This document shows positions 43,094 to 52,584 of a stretch of 64,000 bases of DNA, in pieces. This DNA is from UBA5072 sp041737175 (GTDB taxonomy: Bacteria; Bacteroidota; Bacteroidia; Bacteroidales; UBA10428): the NCBI GenBank assembly GCA_041737175.1, contig JBGSSF010000034.1, positions 310,001 to 374,000 of the forward strand. Reading direction: 5' to 3'. A program made the position numbers and the translations under genes. The stretch's first letter is position 1. Each line of letters starts with the position of its first letter. The notes beneath the pieces are model-generated. The model was not told where the DNA came from. It searched no databases and worked only from the letters and a program-made list of their open reading frames with translations.

Positions 43094-45910
43094 ATGAAAC
43101 CTGCCTTGAATCAAATCGCCCGTTACTGGATTGCTTTGTTGTTGTGCACATTGATTTCTCAACAAGTGAATTTTGCGCAGGACGAATTTGAACAACCCAT
43201 CCCGGTGGACGCAAAAATCAGGATCGGCAAGCTGGAAAACGGCCTCACTTATTATATCAGGAAAAACAGTAAACCTGAGAACCGGGTTGAAATGAGGCTG
43301 GTTGTGAAAGCCGGTTCGGTTCTGGAAGATGAAGATCAGCTTGGATTGGCTCATTTCGTAGAACATATGGCTTTTAACGGAACCAAGAATTTCGCCAAGA
43401 ATGAGCTGGTGCATTATATGCAATCTGTTGGTGTGCAATTCGGACCTGAAGTGAATGCTTCGACGTCATACAATGAGACCATGTACATGCTCACACTCCC
43501 TACTGATTCGGCCCATATTATTGAAAAAGGCTTTCAGATCATGGAGGACTGGGCGCATAACCTGACCTTTGACGGAGTGGAGATCGACAAGGAAAGAGGC
43601 ATTATCGTGGAAGAATGGCGTCTGACACAGGGACTCAGCCAACGGTTGATGGACAAGCTGTATCCTGCATTATTTGAGGGATCACAATATGCGAGGAGGC
43701 TCCCCATTGGTAAAAAGGAAATTATTGAAGGAGCTCCGCACAATACGATCAGGAGGTTTTATTCCGATTGGTACAGGCCTGACCTGATGGCTTTTGTGGT
43801 CGTCGGTGACCTTGATCCAGATGCTGTTGAGAAAGCTATCCGGGACCATTTCAGCGGGCTTAAGAATCCTGCAAATCCGCGACCCCGAAACAATATTCCT
43901 GTTCCGGATCAACCCGGTACCCGCATCCTTGTATTCTCTGATAAGGAGATGCCTGTTGTTCAGATAGTCTTGATCAACCAGGTAAATCCTGATAAAGTAG
44001 TACTGCAAAAAGATTACCTGAAAATGCTTTCTTATCAGATTGTTACGGGTATGCTTACGCAACGGTTGAATGAACTGAGAGAGCAGGCAGATCCCCCGGT
44101 TGTCGGCGCCCAGGCTGCTTACGGATCCATTGTGCCTGAAAAAAGTATCTTTCAACTGATGGCCATGGTACCCGAAAAGGGAATCGAAAGAGGCATTGAA
44201 ACACTGATTACCGAGAGTGAAAGAGCGGTCAGATATGGTTTTACGGAAGGTGAACTGTCCCGGCAGAAAAAGGAATTCCTGGCAATGATGGAAAATGCAT
44301 TTAATGAAAGGGATAAAACTTTGTCATCCAGCCTGGCTGCCGAGTATCTCCGTAACTTCCTGTCTGATGAACCGATCCCTGGTATTGAATTTGAGTACGA
44401 TTTCGCCAGAAAATATTTGGAGGGTATCACCCTGGATGAAGTGAATGACATACTGCGTAAAAATCTGACACAGGATAACAGGCTGGTGTTTATACTGGCC
44501 CCACAGAAGGAGGGTATGCAACTGCCGGATGAAGCAGGGGTTCTGAAATCAGTTGAATTGGCAACCAAAAGCGAAATTACTCCCTACCAGGATAAAATGG
44601 CAGGCAGTCAGCTCATGGGCGAAAAACCTAAAAAGGGTAGGATACTGCTTACCAAAAAGAATGAGAATCTTGGCGTTGTTGAGATGAAGCTGTCCAATGG
44701 AGCCAGGGTTATTTTAAAGCCTACCGATTTTAAAAACGATGAGGTTCTTTTTAGCGCATACAGTCCGGGTGGGTACTCGGTATACGGAACGAATGATCAC
44801 CAGTCGGCTTACTATGCAGACGATATTGTGAATGAATGCGGCTTTGCAGAGTATTCCAATTCTGATATCACCAAATTGCTGGCAGGTAAAAATGTTTCAG
44901 TAAGCCCTTATATCAGTGATTATTATGAAGGTATTGCGGGTTCATCCTCTCCGAAAGACCTTGAAAGCATGTTTCAAATGACCTACCAGTATCTCACCAG
45001 TCCCAGGAAAGACAGTGCCATGTTTGAATCCCTGATGTCTCTCCAGAAGGAGTACTTTAAAAATGCAACATCCAGCCCTGAAGCTTATTTCGGGGATCAG
45101 TTCACGAGAGCGAAAACCCAGAATCATCCACGGGCTGATGTGATTCCTGCCGAAAGTGAACTTGCACAGGTTAACCTCAGCAGGATATATGAAATCTATG
45201 ACGAGCGATTTGATGATGTATCTGATTTCACTTTCTTTTTGATCGGATCATTTAAAACAGACAGTGTCAAACCTTTCATCGAGAATTACCTGGCAAGCCT
45301 CCCATCGAACAAGCGTGAAGAGAGTTGGAAGGATATGGGCATACGGCCTCCTGCAAAAAAAACCGACATTGCAGTGTACAAGGGCAATGATCCAAAAAGC
45401 CGTGTGGGAATTTATTTCGAAACCGTTACACCGTATGATCCCATGGAAGATCATGTTTTTGAATCACTCGGACAATTGCTGTCAATCCGATACATTGATG
45501 TGATCCGCGAAGAATTGAGCGGCGCATATACCATCAGCGCCTCCTGTGATCTGGTTAAGATCCCTTATTCACACGTGGCCTTGAATGTTATGATTCCCTG
45601 TTCTCCCGAAAACACAGATGCGCTGACAAAAGCTGCCATCCATGAAATCCGTAAGATCCAGAAAGAGGGTGTTACAGCGGAGGACCTGGTGAAAATCAAG
45701 GAAGCGCAACGACGTGACCTGGAGAGGAACCTCAAGGAAAACGGTTACTGGCTCAGCCGGCTCACCAGTGCATACAGAAATGATGATCCGGGTTTGATCA
45801 ACCAGGCCGCGGACCGGATCAATGCCCTGAGTTCTGCAAAGATTCAGGAGGCAGCCGGAAAGATCAATTTGAAAAAGTATGTGAGGGTAGTTTTATATCC
45901 TGAGAAATAA
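43094..45910 (+). CDS. M16-family zinc metallopeptidase, secreted
   Basis: This 938-residue insulinase-type peptidase has a signal peptide (1-28). The N-terminal domain has the inverted zinc motif H-F-V-E-H near residues 85-89, with the distal Glu in the R-G-I-I-V-E-E-W segment. The following M16 domains lack the zinc motif, as is normal for the inactive half. These enzymes degrade short peptides in the periplasm or at the surface. The gene is 39 bases after the PIG-L gene and 62 bases before the SOD gene. Confidence 0.95.
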   Translation: MKPALNQIARYWIALLLCTLISQQVNFAQDEFEQPIPVDAKIRIGKLENGLTYYIRKNSKPENRVEMRLVVKAGSVLEDEDQLGLAHFVEHMAFNGTKNFAKNELVHYMQSVGVQFGPEVNASTSYNETMYMLTLPTDSAHIIEKGFQIMEDWAHNLTFDGVEIDKERGIIVEEWRLTQGLSQRLMDKLYPALFEGSQYARRLPIGKKEIIEGAPHNTIRRFYSDWYRPDLMAFVVVGDLDPDAVEKAIRDHFSGLKNPANPRPRNNIPVPDQPGTRILVFSDKEMPVVQIVLINQVNPDKVVLQKDYLKMLSYQIVTGMLTQRLNELREQADPPVVGAQAAYGSIVPEKSIFQLMAMVPEKGIERGIETLITESERAVRYGFTEGELSRQKKEFLAMMENAFNERDKTLSSSLAAEYLRNFLSDEPIPGIEFEYDFARKYLEGITLDEVNDILRKNLTQDNRLVFILAPQKEGMQLPDEAGVLKSVELATKSEITPYQDKMAGSQLMGEKPKKGRILLTKKNENLGVVEMKLSNGARVILKPTDFKNDEVLFSAYSPGGYSVYGTNDHQSAYYADDIVNECGFAEYSNSDITKLLAGKNVSVSPYISDYYEGIAGSSSPKDLESMFQMTYQYLTSPRKDSAMFESLMSLQKEYFKNATSSPEAYFGDQFTRAKTQNHPRADVIPAESELAQVNLSRIYEIYDERFDDVSDFTFFLIGSFKTDSVKPFIENYLASLPSNKREESWKDMGIRPPAKKTDIAVYKGNDPKSRVGIYFETVTPYDPMEDHVFESLGQLLSIRYIDVIREELSGAYTISASCDLVKIPYSHVALNVMIPCSPENTDALTKAAIHEIRKIQKEGVTAEDLVKIKEAQRRDLERNLKENGYWLSRLTSAYRNDDPGLINQAADRINALSSAKIQEAAGKINLKKYVRVVLYPEK

Positions 45911-45926
45911 ATAAACTTTTTTTTCG

Positions 45927-45934
45927 TATGTTTG
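45927..45934 (+). promoter_or_regulatory. -7 box upstream of the SOD gene
   Basis: TATGTTTG, a full match to TAnnTTTG, 38 bases before the TTG start codon. No clear TTG lies at -33. Confidence 0.4.
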
Positions 45935-45972
45935 TTAATAGTTTAATGTAAAACATTAAATAAAACAACATT

Positions 45973-46701
45973 TTGGATAAGCGTACTTTTATTAAATCAA
46001 TATTCCTGACCGCGGCCGGTGCATTTGCACTGGGCTCTTCATCAGCTGTTAAAGCAGCACGAAAAAAGAGGAAGTGGAACGGTGAATTTGTTCTCCCTGA
46101 ATTACCATACGCATATAACGCTTTGGAACCTTTCATTGATGCAAAGACCATGGAGTTGCATCATGGGAAACACCATGCAGCCTATACCGAGAGATTCAAT
46201 GCCGCTGTAAAAGAAGCCGGCTTAACCGGAAAGACTGCACTTGAAATTCTGTCAGAAGTGTCCAGGTATTCGCCAGCCATTCGGAATAACGGGGGCGGCT
46301 TCCTGAATCACAAGCTTTTCTGGAAAATGATGGCCCCTGCAAACGGCCAGCAGCCATCCAATGAACTGATGGACGCATTGAACAGGGACTTTGGATCATT
46401 CGATACTTTTAAAGAGAAATTCAATGCTTCTGCCAAATCAGTTTTTGGTTCCGGATGGACCTGGCTTGTTGAAGACGGAGGCAAACTGAAAATAACCTCA
46501 ACACCAAATCAGGACAGTCCGGTTATGGACATCGCAGCAGAAAAGGGCGTTCCACTCCTTTGCATTGATGTATGGGAACACGCCTATTATCTGAAATACC
46601 AGAACCGGCGTGCTGAATTCATTGATGCCTTCTGGAATGTGGTAAACTGGGATTTTGTATCACAGCGATACACCAATAGTATCAAGCCTAAAACAACTTA
46701 A
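45973..46701 (+). CDS. Exported superoxide dismutase, Mn-type
   Basis: This 242-residue protein starts at TTG: the only upstream in-frame ATG (45946) is followed directly by TAA. A Tat-like leader (D-K-R-T-F-I-K-S, with Lys-Arg instead of Arg-Arg) and an A-rich h-region end near A-V-K-A-A. The SOD fold then shows the metal His residues in L-H-H-G-K-H-H and G-F-L-N-H-K-L-F-W, and D-V-W-E-H-A-Y-Y near the end. G-G-G-F-x-N-H and N-Q-D favour the Mn or cambialistic type over Fe. An extracytoplasmic SOD would protect an anaerobe against superoxide from outside. Confidence 0.9.
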   Translation: MDKRTFIKSIFLTAAGAFALGSSSAVKAARKKRKWNGEFVLPELPYAYNALEPFIDAKTMELHHGKHHAAYTERFNAAVKEAGLTGKTALEILSEVSRYSPAIRNNGGGFLNHKLFWKMMAPANGQQPSNELMDALNRDFGSFDTFKEKFNASAKSVFGSGWTWLVEDGGKLKITSTPNQDSPVMDIAAEKGVPLLCIDVWEHAYYLKYQNRRAEFIDAFWNVVNWDFVSQRYTNSIKPKTT

Positions 46702-46711
46702 GGCAGTTTTT

Positions 46712-47185
46712 CTATTCCGAAGCCTTGATCAGAAACTGATCAACCAGCCTGTCAATCCTTGTAACATTCTTGCGCATACCGGATATCACCACAGGATTTT
46801 CATTGGGAGAAATGACAATGCTGTCTTCATACCACTGGGCAAAGCGCGCATATCTGGATTTTCTGCGATATACAATTCTATCCGGATCATCTGCAGTTTT
46901 AACATAATTCAGTGTTTCGAAGGCTTTTTCGAATACACCGCGATTATCGGCAAACGTTCCGTTCAGGTGCCGCTTAATTTTGCTAAAGCCAACTAATGGA
47001 TATATCAGAGCATAAGCTAGTAAAAAGGCAAGGAATAACATGAATTTCTGATTCTGAAACATTTCCCTGAGCGTTACCGAGGGGGAAATGCCCTGGGTTA
47101 AAAGGGGATACAAAACAAGCACGAGAAAAAAAATGACAGCCATGTAAAGGATGAATTTAACTGTGCGTCTCAGATAGTCTTTCAT
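46712..47185 (-). CDS. Conserved hypothetical membrane protein
   Basis: This 157-residue protein has two membrane helices (about residues 8-30 and 47-68) and then a mainly cytoplasmic domain of about 85 residues. That domain contains the pattern F-E-K-A-F-E-T-L-N-Y and a hydrophobic strand (S-I-V-I-S-P-N-E-N-P-V-V-I-S-G). I do not recognise a characterised family. It converges with the SOD gene and follows the EamA transporter gene on the same strand. Confidence 0.65.
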   Translation of the reverse strand: MKDYLRRTVKFILYMAVIFFLVLVLYPLLTQGISPSVTLREMFQNQKFMLFLAFLLAYALIYPLVGFSKIKRHLNGTFADNRGVFEKAFETLNYVKTADDPDRIVYRRKSRYARFAQWYEDSIVISPNENPVVISGMRKNVTRIDRLVDQFLIKASE

Positions 47186-47274
47186 GATATTATGAATTGA
47201 TTAGGTAGTTTCGAAAGTAATGAATACAAATGATAAATGCAAACAATCTGCACGGATAGGCTCGCATAGCCCCT

Positions 47275-48171
47275 TTATAGAAAGAACAAGGCAACTCCTG
47301 CCAGACTGATCAGCGTCCCGATAACCTCCCTGGTGGTCACCTTATGTTTAAAGAGCAGAACACTGGGTGGTATAATGAAGATAGGCACCAGCGCCATCAG
47401 GGTAGAGGCAATTCCAGTGGAAGTATACTGCACAGCCAGCAGAGAAAAAGATACACCCAGAAAGGGGCCAAAAAACGAACCGATTGTAGTGGATACCATT
47501 GCCTTTTTGTACGAAAGCGTGGATATTACCGGTCGCCATTTGCCGGTCAGGGTAATCAGCACAACAAAACCAAGAATGCCGATAATAATCCGGATCTGGG
47601 TGGCTGCAAAAGGACTGTACTGTTCCATGCCATATTTGCTCAGTACTATGCCCAGCGCCTGGCCCAAAGCCCCACCAAAGGCATACAAAATGCCAACCAA
47701 TGGCTTGCTGACCGTTACCCGGTGGCTTTCCTTATCTCGACGGAACATGGCAATGATAATGCCGGCCATGGTAACCAGGATACCAACTCCGGATAAAAGG
47801 CTGAGGTTTTCATGGAGCATGATCCAGCCGAAAAAGGCAGCCATGGGTGGCGCCAGGGTCATGATGAGCATGGCAAACCAGGAACCGATTATGGTATAGG
47901 ATTTAAACAGACAATAATCACCAAGTACAAATCCGATCAGTCCGGAAACCGAAAGCCAGATCCAGTTGTGTGTTGAAGCATCGACAGGGAGAAGGTGACC
48001 TCTGATGATAAGGTTCAGCAAGGAGAGAAAGACCATGCCGATCACCAGCCTGATGATGTTAACCGGCATAGAGCCTACTCTTCTGCTGGCGTCTTCAAAT
48101 GCCAGGGCGGAGGCTGACCAGAAAACTGCAACCAGCAGGGCAGCTAATTCACCGGAATGGGATTGAAGCAT
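47275..48171 (-). CDS. EamA/DMT-superfamily transporter
   Basis: This 298-residue protein has ten predicted helices made of two EamA repeats (start L-A-A-L-L-V-A-V-F-W-S-A; second repeat G-I-L-Y-A-F-G-G-A-L-G-Q-A-L-G). The family exports metabolites or amino acids by drug/metabolite antiport; the substrate is unknown. A -7 box (TATATTTG, minus strand, 48212-48205) lies 33 bases before the ATG. A REP-like palindrome occupies the -33 region. Confidence 0.9.
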   Translation of the reverse strand: MLQSHSGELAALLVAVFWSASALAFEDASRRVGSMPVNIIRLVIGMVFLSLLNLIIRGHLLPVDASTHNWIWLSVSGLIGFVLGDYCLFKSYTIIGSWFAMLIMTLAPPMAAFFGWIMLHENLSLLSGVGILVTMAGIIIAMFRRDKESHRVTVSKPLVGILYAFGGALGQALGIVLSKYGMEQYSPFAATQIRIIIGILGFVVLITLTGKWRPVISTLSYKKAMVSTTIGSFFGPFLGVSFSLLAVQYTSTGIASTLMALVPIFIIPPSVLLFKHKVTTREVIGTLISLAGVALFFL

Positions 48172-48204
48172 GGTTCAGTCAGATCGTTAAAAATAAAATT
48201 GCGG

Positions 48205-48212
48205 CAAATATA
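48205..48212 (-). promoter_or_regulatory. -7 box for the EamA transporter
   Basis: Minus-strand TATATTTG, full match to TAnnTTTG, 33 bases before the start codon. The -33 position falls in the REP-like element at 48228-48250 and reads CTG. Confidence 0.4.
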
Positions 48213-48227
48213 GGAAAAAGTAGTAAT

Positions 48228-48250
48228 GTAGCTACAGGCCATGGCCTGTC
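48228..48250 (+). repeat. REP-like element, second copy
   Basis: GTAG, two bases, then the palindrome ACAGGCCATGGCCTGT (48234-48249). It shares the CAGGCCATGGCCTG core with the copy at 4738-4761. It lies between the divergent EamA and DUF1800 genes, not at a stop codon. Confidence 0.65.
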
Positions 48251-48403
48251 ACTATCTGAAAAACCACGCTTGGTGCGGTGATACAGCCTATAATATTATC
48301 CACTGATTTTCGTTTTCTATAGGTGATACTTCTTCCTTCAAACCGGATATTCAGATGAATATCTGTTTTATTTTATAACTTAGCTATAACTAAACCAATT
48401 CCT

Positions 48404-50080
48404 ATGGCATCTTTAAACCCTGTTACCGGCCAGCTTGGCGAAAAAAAGGCCGCGCACCTGCTGCGCAGGACTACCTGGGGACCCACCATCGGCAGTATTA
48501 GGAACTTTGCCACATATACTGCAGACCAGGCCCTGGCCACCTTGTTCACTGAACCTCCAGTTCCGGCGCCTCCGGTTGATCTGCTCACCTCGGAAAGCTG
48601 GGTGAACCCGCCTTCCTATTCAGCGGCCACAGAATCCAACAGCGAACAGGAAAGCCTGTTCGATTATTTTAGAACCTGGCACCTCGAACAAATGCGCACA
48701 TCGGGTGATAATCTCAAGGAGCGCCTGACCTGGTTCTTTCACACGCATCTTCCCACTGCATGGACAGTCATTAACCTAAGTGAGGCTGTTTATTACCAGA
48801 ATGCACTTTTCAGATATTATGCATTTGGAAATTTCAAGGAACTATTTAAAAAGATATGCGTCGACAATGCCATGCTGCGCTATATCGATGGTGAATCCAA
48901 TGACAAGGACAGTCCCAATGAAAATTTTGCCCGTGAAATGTTGGAACTTTATTCCATCGGCAGGGGACCACAACTGGCCGAAGGCAATTACACCAATTAT
49001 ACTGAGGATGATATCAAAGCTGCCTGCAAGGTGCTCACCGGCTGGCGGTTTGATGAAACATTCTCCATTTATGATACAGATACGGGGCTCCCTACAGGCA
49101 ACCTCATTGGACCGGCCATAGGAGACACCTTACCGACCAATGTGGCCCTTCGTCATGATCCCGGAATAAAAACCTTCAGTGCAGCTTTTCAGAATCAGAC
49201 CATTCAACCTTTTGATCTGTCAGAGGGGTTAGCCACCAAAGCCGCTGCTTTAAAGGAATTTGACGACATGATTGAGATGATCTTCGGCCAGCCGGCTACG
49301 GCAAAATTCATTGTGCGGAAGATCTACCGTTTTTTCATGTATTATGAAATATCCGAAGAAGTCGAAAATGATATCATAACTCCCCTGGCAGAGACCTTCA
49401 GTAACGCCGACTTTGAAATTAAACCCGTGATTGAACAGCTATTGAAAAGTGAACATTTCTATGACTCCGATACCGTAGTAACAGCCGACGATAGTATTGG
49501 TGCCATCATTAAGTCACCGCTGGAGATCATCATCGGCTCACTCCGGTTTTTCGGAGTAGAAATGCCCGCATCACTTTCTGATCTTTATAATAAGAGCTAC
49601 ATCGGAGGCATATTGCACTTCATCAAAAACCAGGGGCTCGATTTGTACGAACCCATTGATGTTGCCGGTTATCCGCCATATTTCCAGGGACCCTCCTATA
49701 ACCGCGATTGGATTACACCCAACAGTCTGGCTTACCGTTACCACTTTTCGTTTGCCCTGCTGGGAAACGAGTCGGGTGAGCATGATTATGGATTTAAACT
49801 CGATATTGTCGACTGGGTAAAGAATTCCGGCAATATCAGCAATCCGGCTGACGCTGCTTTGCTGGTACAAACCCTTACCGGTTATATGCTGGCAGTGGAA
49901 ATCAATGAAGAACGTAGGAATTTCTTCCTGAATGAAGTGTTCCTTGACAATCTTCCGGCAACCACCTGGACGACCGAATGGAGTTATTATACCTCAGGCG
50001 GCGATGATACAGTGGTGAGAGAGCGCCTCGAAACCTTGGTTTCAGCCATCATACAGACTCCCGAATTCCAGTTATTATAA
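48404..50080 (+). CDS. DUF1800 protein
   Basis: This 558-residue protein starts with H-L-L-R-R-T-T-W-G-P-T and has the core motif N-F-A-R-E-M-L-E-L-Y-S-I-G, both hallmarks of DUF1800. It has no signal peptide and no T9SS domain of its own. DUF1800 genes are almost always paired with DUF1501 genes, as here (18 bases apart), and the pair is inferred to act together at the cell surface or in export. The biochemical function is unknown. Confidence 0.9.
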   Translation: MASLNPVTGQLGEKKAAHLLRRTTWGPTIGSIRNFATYTADQALATLFTEPPVPAPPVDLLTSESWVNPPSYSAATESNSEQESLFDYFRTWHLEQMRTSGDNLKERLTWFFHTHLPTAWTVINLSEAVYYQNALFRYYAFGNFKELFKKICVDNAMLRYIDGESNDKDSPNENFAREMLELYSIGRGPQLAEGNYTNYTEDDIKAACKVLTGWRFDETFSIYDTDTGLPTGNLIGPAIGDTLPTNVALRHDPGIKTFSAAFQNQTIQPFDLSEGLATKAAALKEFDDMIEMIFGQPATAKFIVRKIYRFFMYYEISEEVENDIITPLAETFSNADFEIKPVIEQLLKSEHFYDSDTVVTADDSIGAIIKSPLEIIIGSLRFFGVEMPASLSDLYNKSYIGGILHFIKNQGLDLYEPIDVAGYPPYFQGPSYNRDWITPNSLAYRYHFSFALLGNESGEHDYGFKLDIVDWVKNSGNISNPADAALLVQTLTGYMLAVEINEERRNFFLNEVFLDNLPATTWTTEWSYYTSGGDDTVVRERLETLVSAIIQTPEFQLL

Positions 50081-50098
50081 CCTTAATCCAAAACTGTT

Positions 50099-51739
50099 AT
50101 GAACCGTAGAAAGTTTGTCAGGAATATGGCTCTTGCTTCAGCAGGATCCATGATGATCGGGGGAGTACCTTTAAGGGCGCTTGCCGGAAACAGAAATATG
50201 AAACGGATCGCTGCTTCGGGCAACGACAATGTACTGATATTTGTGCAGCTTCATGGTGGCAACGACGCTCTGAATACCCTGATTCCATTGAATCAGTATA
50301 ACGAATACTACAATTTCAGACCTAATATAGCCATACCTGATCATGGTGAACGTAAGTTCATCGTGGTTGACAACACCCTGGCGCCGGATGACCAGGTCGG
50401 ACTGCACCCAGATATGATCGGTTTCAAAACCCTTTATGATCAGGGGAAAGCCACTATTGTACAAAATGTCGGGTACCCCGATATGAATATGTCACATTTC
50501 AGGGGCAGGGACATTGTGTTTATGGGTGGTGACGCTGATGATATGTATTCATCGGGATGGATGGGCCGGTTCCTCAATCATGAGTACCCGGGTTACCCCG
50601 ATTCCTTTCCGAACGAGGCCATGCCCGATCCCATCGGTATCGAAATGGGCAATGAAATCTCCCTGGCGTTTCACCGGGAAGCTGGAATACCCGTTGGTAT
50701 TAACATTGAAAACCCGGAACAGTTCTACCAGCTTATTACCACAGTGGGGGTGGAACCTCCGATTCTTTTTTCCGACAGTCATGCCGGTGATGAATTGCGG
50801 TACATTATGGAATTTGAAAAGAAGTCAAACCAGTACGCGGGTCGGCTTAAGGAAACCTATGACAACGGCAGTAATTCATCGGTGAACTATCCTGAATCCT
50901 ATCCACTGACTGCGCCGGATGCCTTCCTTCACAATCCGCTCTCGGGCCAGCTGAAACTCATTGCACGTTTGCTAAAAGGCGGACTGAAGACTAGGATTTT
51001 TCTTTGCCGGATCTGCGGATTCGATACCCATGGCGAGCAGGTCGAAAAAACTGATTCCACTAAAGGAACACATGCCGCTTTGCTTTATCACCTTTCCTCG
51101 GCCATCAAGGCATTCCAGGATGATCTGGCAGCATTGGGTCTGGAGGACAGGGTGCTGACCATGACTTTCACCGAGTTTGGCCGCCGGGTTTATTCCAATG
51201 CCAGTTACGGCACTGATCACGGATCAGCGACCCCAATTTTCCTGTTCGGAAAAGGTTTGAAGGGTGGTGTCCTTGGCGCCAATCCTGATCTGGGAGACCT
51301 GAACGGAGGTAACCTGAAATATGCTATTGATTACAGGAATGTATATACCTCAGTGGTTCAGGACTGGTTTGGTGCTTCCAATGAGGCCGTGCAGGCAACC
51401 GGTTTTGATGCCTGGACATCGAGCAGGCTCGATCTGTTTGCAGGCCCAAGCAGTTTACCTGGCAGGGATTTTTCAAATAACAACTACCGCCTTCTGGGTT
51501 GCTTTCCAAATCCTGCAGCGGATATCACCACACTGGAATTCTTTATGCAAAGGCCCGGCCAGGTTTATATTGAAATATATAAGACAGACGGCCGCCTGAT
51601 CAAGAGATTGGAACCCTTTGCCGGGGAATTCGGTTACCAGTCGAAACCCATCAACCTATCGGGTCTGGAAAGCGGTGTTTATTTGGTAAAACTGAGAACG
51701 GGGAAGTTTGGGGGAACAGTGCAGGTGGTGAAGAAGTAA
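50099..51739 (+). CDS. DUF1501 protein with Tat signal and T9SS sorting domain
   Basis: This 546-residue protein has a Tat signal (M-N-R-R-K-F-V-R-N). A DUF1501 domain (alkaline-phosphatase/sulfatase-like superfamily) follows, with L-I-F-V-Q-L-H-G-G-N-D-A-L-N-T-L and T-F-T-E-F-G-R-R-V. The C-terminus, from about residue 470, is a type IX secretion sorting domain (C-F-P-N-P-A, V-Y-L-V-K-L-R-T, ending V-V-K-K). Tat export followed by T9SS would deliver a folded, possibly metal-loaded protein to the surface. It forms a unit with the DUF1800 gene; a tandem repeat begins at its stop codon. Confidence 0.9.
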   Translation: MNRRKFVRNMALASAGSMMIGGVPLRALAGNRNMKRIAASGNDNVLIFVQLHGGNDALNTLIPLNQYNEYYNFRPNIAIPDHGERKFIVVDNTLAPDDQVGLHPDMIGFKTLYDQGKATIVQNVGYPDMNMSHFRGRDIVFMGGDADDMYSSGWMGRFLNHEYPGYPDSFPNEAMPDPIGIEMGNEISLAFHREAGIPVGINIENPEQFYQLITTVGVEPPILFSDSHAGDELRYIMEFEKKSNQYAGRLKETYDNGSNSSVNYPESYPLTAPDAFLHNPLSGQLKLIARLLKGGLKTRIFLCRICGFDTHGEQVEKTDSTKGTHAALLYHLSSAIKAFQDDLAALGLEDRVLTMTFTEFGRRVYSNASYGTDHGSATPIFLFGKGLKGGVLGANPDLGDLNGGNLKYAIDYRNVYTSVVQDWFGASNEAVQATGFDAWTSSRLDLFAGPSSLPGRDFSNNNYRLLGCFPNPAADITTLEFFMQRPGQVYIEIYKTDGRLIKRLEPFAGEFGYQSKPINLSGLESGVYLVKLRTGKFGGTVQVVKK

Positions 51740-51814
51740 ATAGGTGATTAGGTGATTAGGTGATTGGGTGATTAGGAATTTACTTAATCACTTATTCACC
51801 TAATTACTTAACTA
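51737..51814. repeat. Gene-end tandem repeat with inverted arm, AGGTGATT family
   Basis: AGGTGATT repeats four times from the DUF1501 stop codon; then near-inverted copies (AATCACTTATTCACCTAA) lead to the stop codon of the convergent CBM9-like gene. The arms can pair with about two mismatches. Probable two-way terminator. Confidence 0.75.
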
Positions 51815-52540
51815 CCTAAATTCTACCGTTCCAAATCTCTGGTAATCATGAAAAGTGGTATCTACGGGCATCCATAACCAGTGATCTGATCCGTTGTCGT
51901 AGTCGATCCGGTAAAAGTTGGCACGCCAGCGTGTTCCGCTTTTGGGAGGTGCCTGTACCATAGGCTTCAGCAACTCGAAGGGAATGAAAAACTCACCGGT
52001 CCATGACACAATTGCGGACTCGTTTTCATTTTCGTGTTGTATGAAAACCGCGTGCCTGGTTAACCTGTCCCCGGTGTAATGCCAGGGGATCCATCCCAGG
52101 AAGTTTCCGTTGTAATTCGGGACCATAAGCACCAACTCGTAATTTAAAGGGGAAAGCTCATACTCGAAATAAACTGGAACCTTTTCATCTGCCCAGAAGA
52201 AAGCTTCAATAACATCTTCACGATAAATATCCAGGTTTTCTCCTTTGAGGGTGGCGGTGATCTTATTGTCCTCACAATGGTACAGGCAATAAATACCGGT
52301 TCCCGAATACAGGATTTTAAGGCTGGTCTTATGCGGCGATCTGGACTCCGGGTGATCAAGCACTATCCATGCGGTTTTGTTCCATTCCGTGTTGCTGCCA
52401 TCGCCAGTTACTACAAAATCAGAGCATTTGATTACTGGTAAAATACTATCGGCAGGATTGGAAATTCCAGGATTCTGGCCTGATATTACCGAAGAGCCTG
52501 TAATGAGAATTATAACTGAAATATTCAATAGCTTATGCAT
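51812..52540 (-). CDS. CBM9-like carbohydrate-binding protein, secreted
   Basis: This 242-residue protein (start set at M-H-K-L-L-N) has a signal peptide (1-21) and one beta-sandwich of the CBM9 family. D-G-S-N-T-E-W-N-K-T-A-W and the edge aromatic W-I-P-W-H-Y are visible, with W-R-A-N-F-Y-R-I-D near the C-terminus. CBM9-like proteins bind reducing ends of cellulose, xylan or other glycans. There is no catalytic domain. It follows the S9 peptidase gene on the same strand, beyond a REP-like composite. Confidence 0.8.
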   Translation of the reverse strand: MHKLLNISVIILITGSSVISGQNPGISNPADSILPVIKCSDFVVTGDGSNTEWNKTAWIVLDHPESRSPHKTSLKILYSGTGIYCLYHCEDNKITATLKGENLDIYREDVIEAFFWADEKVPVYFEYELSPLNYELVLMVPNYNGNFLGWIPWHYTGDRLTRHAVFIQHENENESAIVSWTGEFFIPFELLKPMVQAPPKSGTRWRANFYRIDYDNGSDHWLWMPVDTTFHDYQRFGTVEFR

Positions 52541-52584
52541 GTTATTGTAATTTAAATAAATAGTCATCAGTATCCACCCGCTGC

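Noticed and set aside
45946..45951. ATG upstream of the SOD gene as start codon
   Set aside because: It is followed at once by TAA in the same frame.
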